Shown: positions 34,128 through 45,492, numbered from the stretch's first letter. The stretch: 64,000 bases of DNA from Pollenia angustigena (GCA_930367215.1 OV884056.1:126540053-126604052), one strand, 5' to 3'. The notes: generated from the sequence alone by a model not told the origin. Made by a program: numbers and translations.

Positions 34128-36800
34128 TTATCGCTCATCTAATTGGGTAAGTGCTGCAGTGTCTCTTCTTCTTAAGCGAGTGTGGCCGCCATGATTTAAA
34201 ATATTTCGAGCTAGTGGATTTGGGTGTTGTTCAAGCCTTTTTAAATATTTTATTGCATATTTTTTAATCATAGATTTCACTAATGGCACATTGAGATCCT
34301 TATGAATGTTTGAGTTTTTAACATACCAGGGAGCGGCTGTGATTATTCGAAGAAGTTTATTTTGGCGCCTTTGAATTTTGTCGATATTAGAGGCCGAGGC
34401 AGTGCCCCATAGTTGAATACCGTAGCACCAGATAGGCTTTAAGATAGAGTTGTAAAGTAGAAGCTTGCAATCGAGACTAAGGACAGAATTTCTTCCAATA
34501 AGCCAATGAATTTGAATGGCTTTTAGTTTCATTTGAGTTAATTTTGCCTCTATATGGCATTTCCACGTTAATCGCCGATCCAGATGTATACCGAGATATT
34601 TAACATGTGAATGTTGAGGAATTATTTGATTATTGATTGTAATAGGGGGGCAAGATTCCCGGCGCAAAGTGAATGTTATATGTACACATTTTTGCTCATT
34701 GACCATTATCCTCCATTGTCTTAACCATATTTCTAGTTGAAATATATGATGCTGTAAGTAACGCGATGCTTCATAACGATTTTCGTGGACGCTTAGAAAA
34801 GCTGTATCGTCTGCAAATGTTGAAGTTTGTGTGTAGTTGCTTGTTGGCATGTCCGAAGTATAAATTAAGTATAATAGGGGGCCCAGGATGCTGCCTTGTG
34901 GGACTCCAGCGGCAATGGGCTGAGGTGAACTTAAGAAATTTCCTTCTTTAATAATAAATTGACGACCGACTAAGTAGCTTTCTAGCAGCTTGTGTGTGTT
35001 TGCTGGTAAATTTTGCTTCAATTTGTGTAATAAGCCTTCATGCCAGACTTTGTCAAAAGCTTGCGAAACATCGATGAAGAGTGCTGAGCAATATTTCTTT
35101 TCTTCAAATGCTTTTCTTATGACATTTACTATTCGATGAGTCTGCTCGATTGTACTGTGTTTTCTTCTAAATCCGAACTGATGGTTTGGAATACATCTAT
35201 TTTCACTTAAAATTGGTGTTAATTTTGAAACTAATAATTTCTCAAACAGCTTTGACATATTTGATAATAAGCTAATAGGTCTATAAGACTCAACTTTTGT
35301 ATGATCTTTACCTGGCTTTGGTATCATGGTAACTAAGGAAACCTTCCATTTTTCAGGATAGTATTCAAGGCGTAAAATAGCATTAAAAATAAAAAGAATA
35401 ATTTTCTTTGCTATGCGAGGTAGCTCCAAAAGCATTTTATTACTGATTTTATCAATACCAGGTGCCTTCTTAGTGTTTAAGTCACAAATAGCCTTTTCGA
35501 TTTCTCTTATCTCAAATCTGAGGGGAATAGCTGCTCTAGCATCAACAGGTGGTAACTCGACCGCAATATTGTGAGATATATTTGGTGTAAATACGTTTTT
35601 CAAATGATTTACAAACAGGTTTCCTTTTTCATTATCATTTCTTGCCCAACTACCATTCAAGTTTCTTAATGGTGGCTTAGATATAACTGGCCTTTTTAGA
35701 TTTCTAGCTGCACGCCATAATGAGTAGTCAGATTGTGGAGTTGCATCAAGTTCCTTAAGATATTTTTCTAGAGAAGCCGTTTTCTGATTCTGTAGCAACT
35801 TTCTTAGCCTTTTTGTGCATTCTTTTAATAAAATCTTAAGTTGCGGGGATCTGTAAAGTTGCCACTCTCTTCGAACTCTCCTTTTTTCAGTCAAGAGCCG
35901 CTCGACATCTGAAGAACATATTTTATTATTTTTAATTTTTTTGAGGGTAACGCTGGAGTGTTGAACAGCTAGTTTAAGATAACTGTCAAAGTTAACAAGA
36001 GAGAGATCCACATTCTCCGGTGTACTAAGCGGAATATTTTCTGTGCAATGGGCACTGATAAATTTTTTATATTTTAACCAATTTATTTGTGTGGCTGGCG
36101 TCGCTAAGTAACCTGACGGAAATACAATTCTATTTGGGTTCGATATAGTAACAATTGTAGGTGTGTGGTCGGATGATAATTCTAGGGAAGCTTCAACATG
36201 AATCGTTTCTGTGGGGATGTTTTTAACCACGCCAAAGTCGATAACATCTGGAATTTTTTGCTGATCAGTAGGCCAATATGTTGGTTGCCCGCTCGCGACC
36301 ACATTTAAACCCATTTTAGAGATTGTGTTAAACAAAACACGACCTTTTGGTGTTATAAGTCGTGACCCCCAGAAGGTATGTTTAGCGTTATAATCGCCAG
36401 CGGCCAGAAAACAGGGTCCTAATGATTTATAATATTTATAATATTGGCCTTCTGATATGGAAAATCTAGGTGGAGAGTATAAAGAAGAAATTACTATGTT
36501 TCGATTTAGCTCCTCAACACAAATAGTCGTTGCTTGCAGATAGTCTTCACGGTGATCACACATAATGTAGTGTTTGACTCGAGTTTTTATTAAGATGGCA
36601 GAACCTCCACAAGCTCTATCTCGAGGGTCCTTGGTATCATATAGTATATAACCATTGATTTTAAACGTATTTCTTGAGGTCAAATGAGTTTCAGAAATCA
36701 TCATGACATCAATTTGTTTATTTTTAAGAAAGTATTCTAATTCATTTTTATGTTGGCGGATGCCGTTTGCGTTCCAAAAACAAATTTTTAAACAGTTCAT
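34128..36800 (-). CDS. LINE ORF2: endonuclease and reverse transcriptase, 890 aa
   Basis: The protein nicks target DNA and reverse-transcribes the LINE RNA at the nick. The N-terminal apurinic-type endonuclease shows WNANGI (residues 9-14), MMISETHL (about 34-41), GDYNAKHTFWG and, before residue 220, SSDHTPTI with the catalytic Asp-His. RT follows, with MIPKPGKDHTKVESYRPISL, AFDKVWHEGLLHKL, AAGVPQGSILGPLLYLIYT and the catalytic FADD near residue 662. The C-terminal part carries the thumb and the usual LINE tail (YGIQLWGTA, IQRRQNKLLR). Length is typical of Jockey-clade ORF2. Its ATG overlaps the ORF1 stop as ATGA, so it is probably translated by termination-reinitiation. All catalytic motifs look intact. 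Confidence 0.93.
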   Translation of the reverse strand: MNCLKICFWNANGIRQHKNELEYFLKNKQIDVMMISETHLTSRNTFKINGYILYDTKDPRDRACGGSAILIKTRVKHYIMCDHREDYLQATTICVEELNRNIVISSLYSPPRFSISEGQYYKYYKSLGPCFLAAGDYNAKHTFWGSRLITPKGRVLFNTISKMGLNVVASGQPTYWPTDQQKIPDVIDFGVVKNIPTETIHVEASLELSSDHTPTIVTISNPNRIVFPSGYLATPATQINWLKYKKFISAHCTENIPLSTPENVDLSLVNFDSYLKLAVQHSSVTLKKIKNNKICSSDVERLLTEKRRVRREWQLYRSPQLKILLKECTKRLRKLLQNQKTASLEKYLKELDATPQSDYSLWRAARNLKRPVISKPPLRNLNGSWARNDNEKGNLFVNHLKNVFTPNISHNIAVELPPVDARAAIPLRFEIREIEKAICDLNTKKAPGIDKISNKMLLELPRIAKKIILFIFNAILRLEYYPEKWKVSLVTMIPKPGKDHTKVESYRPISLLSNMSKLFEKLLVSKLTPILSENRCIPNHQFGFRRKHSTIEQTHRIVNVIRKAFEEKKYCSALFIDVSQAFDKVWHEGLLHKLKQNLPANTHKLLESYLVGRQFIIKEGNFLSSPQPIAAGVPQGSILGPLLYLIYTSDMPTSNYTQTSTFADDTAFLSVHENRYEASRYLQHHIFQLEIWLRQWRIMVNEQKCVHITFTLRRESCPPITINNQIIPQHSHVKYLGIHLDRRLTWKCHIEAKLTQMKLKAIQIHWLIGRNSVLSLDCKLLLYNSILKPIWCYGIQLWGTASASNIDKIQRRQNKLLRIITAAPWYVKNSNIHKDLNVPLVKSMIKKYAIKYLKRLEQHPNPLARNILNHGGHTRLRRRDTAALTQLDER

Positions 36801-38314
36801 GGTTTGTTAAGTACAACTTGCAATAACATCGATTGCATTCTAAGCATTTCCTGCATCATATTACCCATTGTGTTCGTAAAATTATTTACTGTTTGCACTA
36901 ATGTTTCCATGGTTTTTTCTAAACGACTTAAATTAGAAACCGGAGTTTCATCATTACTTGGCGAGGCACCTTGCATTGGCTGATGGTTTGATTTTAGGAC
37001 GTTAGCGTAAGAGGTTCTGTTATTACTAGGCTGGGGGGCTTGAATTGCATTTGTGTTTACCTGATTTGCAACCTGCATTTGAGGGGTATTTGTTTTCGGT
37101 CCAACCGTCTGCTTGACAATATTATATACTGGGCATCCTCTATAATTGGCAGTGTGATTACCGCCACAGTTGCTACATTTTTTTACGTTGGGGTCGGTTT
37201 TAGACTTATCGCAAGAAACTGTACCGTGTAGTTCACCACATACTACGCAGACAGGGGGTAAGTAGCAGTATGCCTTGGTATGGCCAAATTCTTGGCAGTT
37301 TAAGCACTGAACAGGTCCATTTTTTTTGTGCGGCTCTTCTATAATTATTCTTCTGTAGAGAATATATTTTAAATTGTAAATAGGATGTGTTTCGTTTTTT
37401 TTAAGTTTTACGTCGCCGGGTTCAAACTCCACTCGAAAAAGTGGTTGGGGAATTTTTTCTCTATTTTTAATATTTACTACATGTTTTACCTTGAAGCCTT
37501 TTTCTTCTAGGAATGTTTTAACCTCTTCTGGGTCCACACATGAGTCAATACCCTTAATCACTACCTGCAGACCTTTACTGCTTTTCAGTTGGTAGGTATA
37601 AAAGTTTTTTTTAAGCGTTTCAAAGTTGTTTACTATTTTGCGAAAATCATTCTCATTATTGACTTGTATTTTTGTCTCGTTTATACTTCCACGCTTTATA
37701 GCCGCTACGTAAAACGAATTTTCACCTATCACCGATATCAAACTCTTTATGAGCTCATTTGAATTTTGCTCCCTTAGATATATCGGGGGAGGCTTGGATG
37801 GTTTAATGACGTTTGGTGCTTCAGAGGATTCATCCTCCAGAATTGCAAAACGATTTTGAGTATTTATTTTATCAAAAGATGGTACTTTTGAGGCCGAAGC
37901 AACTGCTGCAGAGGTAGGGCTGCGTCCCCGTTTAAGCACTGTTATGTACCTGTCCATACCAACTTGTACTGTAGGCTTTTGACAACTTTTTACAGGGGGG
38001 TTTTCCATTGCATTTGTGTTTGAGTTCATGGTATCATTTCCCACTAAATTTGTTTTTGACGTCACGGCAATACTTGCTGGCCTGGCAACACTTGTCACCA
38101 AATCTTGTTGTAGTTTTTTTAATGAGTCACTATCCACCGTTTGTGTAAATACCGAGGGTGAGAGGGAACGTGTTCGAGTAATTGGCTTAGCCGTTAGGTA
38201 GTTTATATTGTTTTGTTTTGTTTTATTTATTTCTGCATTATTTTCATTTGCATTAACTAAAACGTAAACGTTTCTTTCATTTTGTCTTAGTGTTGTTTCA
38301 CTGTTTGTACTCAT
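36797..38314 (-). CDS. LINE ORF1: gag-like RNA-binding protein, 505 aa
   Basis: ORF1 proteins coat LINE RNA and deliver it to the target. The first 200 residues are Asn/Thr/Ser-rich and probably disordered. Residues about 250-330 (VVIKGIDSCVDPEEVKTFLE, then FRVEFEPGD) resemble the PRE_C2HC/RRM-like region of Jockey ORF1. Three zinc knuckles follow at 337-350 (CLNCQEFGHTKAYC), 356-368 (CVVCGELHGTVSC) and 380-394 (CSNCGGNHTANYRGC). The C-terminal 40 residues could form a coiled coil (MQEMLRMQSMLLQVV). The stop codon overlaps the ORF2 start by four bases. Confidence 0.92.
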   Translation of the reverse strand: MSTNSETTLRQNERNVYVLVNANENNAEINKTKQNNINYLTAKPITRTRSLSPSVFTQTVDSDSLKKLQQDLVTSVARPASIAVTSKTNLVGNDTMNSNTNAMENPPVKSCQKPTVQVGMDRYITVLKRGRSPTSAAVASASKVPSFDKINTQNRFAILEDESSEAPNVIKPSKPPPIYLREQNSNELIKSLISVIGENSFYVAAIKRGSINETKIQVNNENDFRKIVNNFETLKKNFYTYQLKSSKGLQVVIKGIDSCVDPEEVKTFLEEKGFKVKHVVNIKNREKIPQPLFRVEFEPGDVKLKKNETHPIYNLKYILYRRIIIEEPHKKNGPVQCLNCQEFGHTKAYCYLPPVCVVCGELHGTVSCDKSKTDPNVKKCSNCGGNHTANYRGCPVYNIVKQTVGPKTNTPQMQVANQVNTNAIQAPQPSNNRTSYANVLKSNHQPMQGASPSNDETPVSNLSRLEKTMETLVQTVNNFTNTMGNMMQEMLRMQSMLLQVVLNKP

Positions 38315-38696
38315 GCAAAGAGTTGTTTTTGTTTTTCACCGTTTTGCTTTGCTTTAATATTTTTATTATTTATTGTATTTTACAACAACAAAAGAAAAAA
38401 CCAGAATTTAAATGTTTTGTTCAGAATATGTTTACACATGTATGAACATTCATACGTACATACATATATATTTTTACTGTTTTATTTAATTTAATTTTAT
38501 CGTTTTAAATTGTTCACTATTATGTTAAGTAATTTAAATAACAAAATATATTATTTTTTTTTTTTTTAAGCGTCCATTCGCTGCTTATATTTATGTATGT
38601 ATTACAAAATCAAATGTGATTAATTAATAGTTCAAATCGTATGCGGGGCTAAAAATACACGTCTGTATCACAACAAAGCACAAACCGAACTGTGAA

Positions 38697-38944
38697 ATCA
38701 TATAAATTCATTTTTATATCTATTTAAGTCATAAATATAGGGTACCTATGTAATTTTTAAGCAAACATTAAAATAATTTAAATGTAACTATCTTTGGATG
38801 TTATTAAAACAAATTGGATGTTATTAATTTATAAAAATTAACATATAAACAAGAATAAGCAGACGACAGAAGAACTTAGAAAACTTAACAGCAAAATAAA
38901 ACAATTTAGTTGTCACTGTTTTTTAGTATTCATAACAAAATATC
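38697..38944. other. Short spacer between LINE and satellite 3
   Basis: AT-rich sequence without gene or repeat that I can identify. Confidence 0.4.
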
Positions 38945-41470
38945 TTTGAAAAACTTTGCCAGAAACGTAGGGTGCTCCTAGACGGGTAAAATCTATGACC
39001 AACCTTACTTTATTTTTAATCTCCATTATTTATTTCTAACATACCTAACCGCTATCTCCTTTCCTTAAGGGGGCTCCCATATAAAATTTTCAATACAGTC
39101 TAGAAATATATTGAAGAAAAAGACCCATAACTGGCCAGGAATCGTCCCTAGGTGGATAACATGTATGACCGACTTCTATTAGTTTTTTGGCCTTAACATT
39201 TTCTTTAAATATACTTGCACCTTATCTGCACCCCGTAGGTAGGCTCCCATACAAATATGGTGGTTAAGTGAAATTCTAAAAGTGGCCTCTGCAGAGTGTA
39301 GGGTGCTCCTAGACGGGTAAAATCTATGACCAACCTTACCTTATTTTTCATCTCTATCATTTATTTCTTACATACCTAACCGCTATCTCCATTCCTTAAG
39401 GGGGCTCCCATATAAAATTTGCATTACAGTCTAGAAATATATTGAAGAAAAATATCCATAACTGCCCAGGAATCGCCCTTAGGGGGATAAAATATACGAC
39501 CGACCTATATTAGTTTTTCGGTTCCAACCTTTTCTTTAAATATACTTGCACCTATCTCAACCCCTTAGGGAGGCTCTCATACAAATATGGCGGTTTAATA
39601 AAATTCTTAAAGTTGGCCCCTGCAGAGCGTGGGGTGCTCCTAAACGGGTCAAATCTATGACGGACCTTACTTTATTTTTCATCTCCATCACTTATTTCTA
39701 ACATACGTAACCCCTATCTCCATTCCTTAAGGGGGCTCCCATACAAAATGTGCAATACAGCCTAGAAATTTATTGAAGTAAACGTCCCATAACTGCCCAG
39801 GAATCGCCACTAGGGGGATAAAATGTATGACCGACCGCTATTAGTTTTTTATCCTCAACATTTTCTTTAAACATACTTGCAACTTTTCTGTACCCCGTAG
39901 GGAGGCTCCCATACAAATATGGCGGTTTAATGAAATTCTTAAAGTTGGCCCCTGCAGAGCGTAGGGTGCTCCTAGATGAGTCAAATCTATGACCAACCTC
40001 ACTTTATTTTTCATCTCCATTATTTATTTCTAACATACCTAACCGCTATCTCCATTCCTTAAGGGGGCTCTTATATAAAATTTTCAATACATTCTAGAAA
40101 TATATTGAAGAAAAAGACCCATAACTGACCAGGAATCGTCCCTAGGGGGTAAAAATGTATGACCGACTTCTATTAGTTTTTCGGCCCTAACATTTTTTTA
40201 AATATACTTGCACCTTATCTGCACCCCGTAGGTAGGCTCCCATACAAACATGGTGGTTTTTTGAAATTCTTAAAGTGGCATCTGCAGAGCGTAGGGTGCT
40301 CCTAGACGGTTCAAATCTATGACGAACCTCACTTTATTTTTCATCTCCATCATTTATTTCTTACATACCTAACCGCTATCTCCATTCCTTAAGGGGGCTT
40401 CCCTATAAAATTTTCAATACAGTCTAGAAATTTATTGAAGAAAAATATCCATAACTGCCCAGGAATGGCCCGCAGGGGGATAACATGTATGACCGACCCC
40501 TATTAGTTTTTTGGCTCCAACATTTTCTTTAAATATACTTGCACCTTATCTCAACCCCTTAGGGAGGTTCTCATACAAATATGGCGGTTTAATAAAATTA
40601 TTAAAGTTGGCCCCTGCAGAGCGTAGGGTGCTCCTAGACGGGTCAAATCTATGACGAGCCTTACTTTATTTTTCATCTCCATCATTTATTTCTAACATAC
40701 ATAACCCCTATCTCCATTCCTTAAGGGGGCTCCCATACAAAATGTTCAATACAGCCTAGAAATCTATTGAAGTAAACGTCCCATAACTGCCCAGGAATCG
40801 CCCCTAGGGGGATAAAATGTATGACCGACCGCTATTAGTTTTTTATCCTCTACATTTTCTTTAAACATACTTGCAACTTTTCTGTACCCCGTAGTGAGAC
40901 TCCCATACAAATATGGCGGTTTAATGAAATTCTTAAAGTTGGCCCCTGCAGATCGTAGGGTGCTCCTAGATGAGTCAAATCTATGACCAACCTCACTTTA
41001 TTTTTCATCTCCATCATTTATTTCTAACATACCTTACCGTTATCTCCATTCCTTAATGGGGCTCCCATATAAAATTTTCAATACAGTCTAGAAATATATT
41101 GAAGAAATAGACCCATAACTGCCCATGAATCGCCCCTAGAGAGATATAATGTATGACCGGCCTCTATTAGTTTTTTGGCCCCAACATTTTCTTTAAATAT
41201 ACTTGCACCTCATCTCCACCCCTTATGGAGGCTCCTATACAAATATGGCGGTTTAATGATATTCTTAAAGTTGGCCCCTTCAGCGCGTAGGATGCTCCTA
41301 GACGGGTCAAATGTATGACCAACCCCACTTTATTTTTTATCCCCACAAAATGTTTCTAAGATATCTACCCGCTTTCTCCATTCCTTAAGGGGGCTACCAT
41401 ACAGACTAGAAACATGTTGCAGAAAAGTCCCATAGCTGCCCAGGACGCGCCCTTGGGTGATAAAATATAT
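38945..41470. repeat. Satellite 3, about 331-bp period (dimer of about 165 bp)
   Basis: GTAGGGTGCTCCTAGA-like words recur near 38968, 39298, 39629, 39960, 40291, 40624 and 40955, with a last diverged copy near 41287. Each period is itself two related halves: one with GCTCCTAGACGGGT..ATGACCAACCT, the other with CCCTAGGGGGAT..ATGACCGAC, and each half ends in GGCTCCCATA(C/T)A(A)A. The right-most copy is the most diverged. GC content is higher than the surroundings. Confidence 0.93.
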
Positions 41471-42536
41471 GGCAAACAAATGTATGACAAACAAACAAAT
41501 TTATTAAAAACAAACAAACAGATTAATTATTGGTTGTTTTTGTTTGGCTGTAGGTCCAAGTAAAGAAATAAAAATTAAAAACTTGTGATTTTTGTTTTTA
41601 AGTTTTTATTTTTAATTCCCAATATTTCGGTTAGCGTCGCTAACCATCTTTAGGGGTATGTAAACAATTAAAAAATAATAACAAAACTTCACAAAAGCAA
41701 CTGTTTAACTTGCTATAAGATTTTCTTAACTGAATGAAACAATCAAATAAACAAGCAAACAAACAAACAAACAAACATCCGAACAAACAAACAAACTACA
41801 AACAAGCATACGGACAGACTTACAGACATTCAAAAAAATAAACATTACAATATCATTACAACCAACAAACATACGAACAGACAGACAGACATACATACAT
41901 ACAAAATAAAATAACATTCCAATATATTTATATGTACACATGTATATCTAAAAAAAACGATAATGATTTTCAGTGGTAACACGTTTTGTTTATGCTTTTT
42001 GTAAGAAATGCACATGTGTACTTAAAAGGTGGTCTAAGTATTACAACCAATACAACAACAAGCATAGACAAATGGGATTAAAAAGTAAACAGCTGTTTCT
42101 TACTACCCACCTTGGATATAATGCTTAATCTCTAAAAACAAAGAAAAAACGCAAAAGCACAGAATTAATGGCGTCAAATGTATTAATTTAAAATTGAAAA
42201 TATGGCAGCACACGAATGGAAAATTTTAAATAAAAATTAAAAATGTAGGCATTTATTTAGAGTCTATAAATTAATGGATACGTTATTTATAAAAAGAATT
42301 AAAAGTAAATTAACAATCAAAAAAAAAAAATTTAAAAAAAAATAGTACTCAAAGTGTTATGTGCCCAAAATCTACTGGTGGTATACGACTTTTTTGGGCA
42401 CCGTCCTCAAAGAATGCAAATGTTCCCAAAAAATACGGTAGCTCGAAAAAAGTGCCGAAAAAGCACGCTGTGCATATATATATATATATATATATATCGC
42501 ACTTGTAAATATGTATATACATATATTTTGAACAAT
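41471..42536. repeat. Simple-sequence region: (CAAA)n, (ACAG)n, (TA)n
   Basis: CAAACAAACAAACAAACA tracts near 41475-41515 and 41745-41805, then GACAGACAGACATACATACA near 41880, and a (TA)n run at about 42475-42497. CAATATTTCGGTTAGCGTCG near 41620 resembles CCCGACGTTTCGTCG at 19557, probably from unrelated small elements. ORFs in this region follow the simple repeats and are not genes. Confidence 0.7.
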
Positions 42537-43606
42537 TTATAAACACATAAAATTGTAAGCAAATTGTGACATAATATAAGGTTCGTAAACAATATTCAGC
42601 TGGCTAAAGCTAAAGGAAGGAAAATCTTCATTTGGCGAAAATAAAATCTTATCTTCAAGAGAAAAATTATAAGCCATATAAATTTCTGTATTTATTTTTA
42701 GAATTAAAGAATTTCGGCATTGCCCTTTTTCAATAACATGTATGGAATTGTAGTCAAACCAAGCTGAATAAGATGGTACAATAATATGATGAGTCTGTTC
42801 GGTAACATTATCTTCCATGTCTTCTTTGGCTGATGATGCGAATTCTTGCGTATTACTGTTTTCACTTGTTTTCTCAGTTTGAGAGTTTTCACCGTCACAT
42901 GCCGACAAAGCTTGTGTGCCACTTCCACCAGTCATTTCATAATCTAAATCAGTTAAAGTTCCACCTAAAAAATTTCAAATATATTTGTTAGCAAATTTAA
43001 ATTATAAAAAAGTATGTATTACCTTTAATCGGCATCATTGTCAGCTCTAGATTTGCTAGGAGGTGCTGGACTGGCTGTGGATGGCAGAGAAGTTGTCTTA
43101 ATAACCTCTTGTAGACTAGTTTCAGAAGGTGGATCTTCCATGTCACGTGTTAAATATTCATCTTCCTCATCATTACGAGATTTTTTATGAAGAACTGCAG
43201 GAGAACGTTAACGTTTCCCTGGTTTAGAAGAACTAGGTGATGGGGAGCGTCTTCGTTTTTGTTTTGCTGTTACCAGAGTTCCGCTAACTACTTTTTTATA
43301 GTCTATGCCATCAGACAACAATCAACAGTCATCAACAATCGCTTCAACATATTGAAGAAATTGGATCAATAACTGAGATAAAGATACTTTTGTGATAGGT
43401 TCGTTACTGCTGGCTAAATACTAAAAAAAATAATTTAGTTTTATGGCACAAAAATAAGTTTTTACGCCATTTTCAATGCAGTGTTTTTCTTAGTCTACAT
43501 TTTTCATGCCGTTCTACTTACTTTTTTACAATTTTTCTGCAGCCATAGGCGTATAGATTCAAAACCTTGCAATGACTCAGGAGAATTATAAACTCGATAT
43601 TTGGAG
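42537..43606 (-). pseudogene. mor: moira/SMARCC (SWI/SNF subunit) fragment with introns
   Basis: Moira (SMARCC1/2, BAP155) is a scaffold subunit of the SWI/SNF chromatin remodeller. Read leftwards, exon A (to 43522) holds SPESLQGFESIRLWLQKNCK and a GTAAGT donor. Exon B (43420-43023) follows a TTTTTTTTAG acceptor: YLASSNEPITKVSLSQLLIQ and FLQYVEA, then, after a large internal loss, the basic hinge RRRSPSPSSSKPGK and YLTRDMEDPPSETSLQEV, with a GTAATA donor. Exon C (from 42964) follows TTTTTTAG: GTLTDLD and the SWIRM start EQTHHIIVPSYSAWFDYNSI. The order is that of moira, but the chromodomain/BRCT-like part between is missing. Stops fall after EAIVDDC and after PGKR, and a frameshift follows HVIEK. 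Retained introns argue for a DNA-level duplication, not a retrocopy. The 132-codon open piece at the end is not a gene on its own. Confidence 0.82.
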
Positions 43607-43805
43607 CTAAAGTACACTTTTTTTGTTTTTGTGCTTTTATTCTATTTAACTTGAAAATTTTCCTAAAAATATATACTCCAGCAAGACGCACATACGAACA
43701 ACAAAAACGACGCACGAATAATTGTCAATGTTTGTAGCGCTGCCAGATGAAGCATCAAAAAAGAACTTGGCATTACTTGCAAAAACTACCCAAAAATGTT
43801 TGTAT

Positions 43806-44465
43806 ACCGTGCGGCCACACGGTCAAGTTGTTCTTGATAGTCTTTTACTTTATGGCCACACGAGCAAGTTTTGCATTTCAATTCCATTCAATTTGCAATA
43901 CACTCTCAATTTTTTATTAAAACACTCACCCTTTTTAAATTGACCACGAGATGGCTTTCAATTTCACCTTTCTTTCGGTTTGGCAATTTTACTTTCAATT
44001 TAACAGATGTTTACATGTTTATCTTTATAAATTGTTTTCTTGATGACATCTTGAAAGTAAATTGCTCAAAACTTGAATGCAGCCTACGTCACAGCTTTGA
44101 ATTTATGTAAATTTTGACAACCAGTATATGTAAAAGACTATCAAGAACAACTTGATCGTGTGGCCGCAAGGTTACATATACTGCTTGTCAAAATTTACAT
44201 AAATTGAAAGCTGTGACTTAGGCTGCATTCAATTTTTGAGCAATTGACTTTCAAAATGTCATCAAGAAAACAATTTATAAAGATAAACTAAAAATTTGCT
44301 CACTAACCTTGAAATCAGCTGTTTTCTTGAACGTAAATTGAAACACCCACTGGCAAGAGAATTTTAAAGGCAAGTTCGTATCAATTTTAAAAAGTATGAG
44401 TGAATTGGAAAAAAAGTGTGAGTGTATTAAAACTTGATAGGCAAAACTTGATCGTGCAACCATTA
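43806..44465. mobile_element. Foldback element, about 660 bp
   Basis: Three nested inverted pairs were seen: GTCAAGTTGTTCTTGATAGT near 43823 with its complement near 44135; a long pair of about 110-120 bases (about 44019-44130 against about 44168-44288) with TTTATAAATTGTTTTCTTGA; and TTAAAACACTCACCC near 43917 with the inverse near 44415. GGCCACACGGTCAAG and GATCGTGTGGCCGCAAG mark the outer and inner edges. The hydrophobic ORFs here follow the palindrome. A fragment of the right end occurs at 31140. Confidence 0.72.
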
Positions 44466-45040
44466 AGTTAATCGACTTATTTTTAACATGCAGTCTACAA
44501 CTGACATGAAATGCTTAACTTTAACACTAATATGATGTTAGTGTTAGGTATAGACTCATAATGTTAGAGGTTTTCTCATGTTATAACACGGTTGTTAATG
44601 CAAATGTTTAAGAATTTAAAATATATTAATAGAGAAAGCATATTAAACATTTGTTGCGAAATAATAGTTTTTTGTTATTAATAAAAATTACACATAAAAT
44701 AATTTGTACTCCAGTTAGTTTTAAAGTTATGGAATTGTTGTGTTTTGATCAGATTCATAGTAATAAATTCGTTTTGATATGAACCCAATGGAAATATTGC
44801 CTTTTAAGATGAACTAGGTCATTTTTCATTTTAATTTATTTTTCATTTTAATAATATTGTAATTTCCCATTTTGTTTTGAAGTAAATAAGTTTTATATAT
44901 ATAGAAAATAAAAAACACATATATAATTAACTTCACTTTTCACAAATATTTTGAAATTGTTTATTGATAACAAATATTTTGAAATTGTTTATTGATAACA
45001 ACATAATTTTGACATTTAATTAGTTTTATAATAATATAAA
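44466..45040. other. Gene-free AT-rich spacer
   Basis: The only structure is a 29-base tandem duplication (CAAATATTTTGAAATTGTTT with flanking bases) near 44942-44998. Confidence 0.45.
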
Positions 45041-45492
45041 TTGCTTTATAAATTTTAATGTGTAGTATATAATAAATATTAGATAAAAAAAATTGCATTT
45101 TGTTATGGAGCTCCTCAAATATTAATTAAAAAATTGTTTTACAAATATTCAAAATTAAAATAGTTAAAAAAATGCCAAAATATAAAAATTATAGAATCCT
45201 TAACTAGCTTAAAAGTTTTTTATGTAACTAGACAACAAATTCTTAAAAACATTTATTACAAAAATTTTCATAATTAAAAATAATAATTTTTCCTTTTTAA
45301 AATCAACTTTCCATCTCTGAGTAGTTTTATTTAATCTGGTAGCACTTCAAATTTCAGTCTGCAAAGCAAAATAAAATCACTCAATTATGTCTGCAAAATT
45401 TCTCAGAGATTTAAACCTTCCTCTCTTTGAATTAAGTGAAAAAAAAAGTTTGTCAGCAAAAGTTTGTTATTTTCTCGCGGGTGAATTTATTA

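Larger units (their letters stand above)
33966..38696 (-). mobile_element. Jockey-type LINE, structurally intact, about 4.7 kb
   Basis: Both ORFs are open on the minus strand, with a 3' untranslated region and a poly(A) tail (18 T on the plus strand at 33966-33983). The hexamer ATCATA flanks at 33960-33965 and 38697-38702 (seven of eight bases alike when extended), a plausible short target duplication that would put the 5' end near 38696. With this boundary the 5' untranslated region is about 380 bases. Lack of stops and frameshifts in about 4.2 kb of coding sequence points to recent insertion. Confidence 0.85.

Noticed and set aside
34766..34951. Plus-strand ORF within LINE ORF2
   Set aside because: Antisense shadow of the RT coding region.
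37040..38201. Plus-strand ORFs over LINE ORF1
   Set aside because: Antisense shadows of the zinc-knuckle and N-terminal regions of ORF1.
41726..41941. Cys/Val-rich ORF MCTYKYIGMLFYFVCMYVCL...
   Set aside because: Translation of (CAAA)n and (ACAG)n simple repeats.
42349..42592. Overlapping ORFs with IYIYIYIY runs
   Set aside because: Generated by the (TA)n microsatellite next to the moira fragment.
43722..44463. ORFs inside the foldback element
   Set aside because: Explained by the palindromic structure; the mirrored ORFs arise from the inverted arms.
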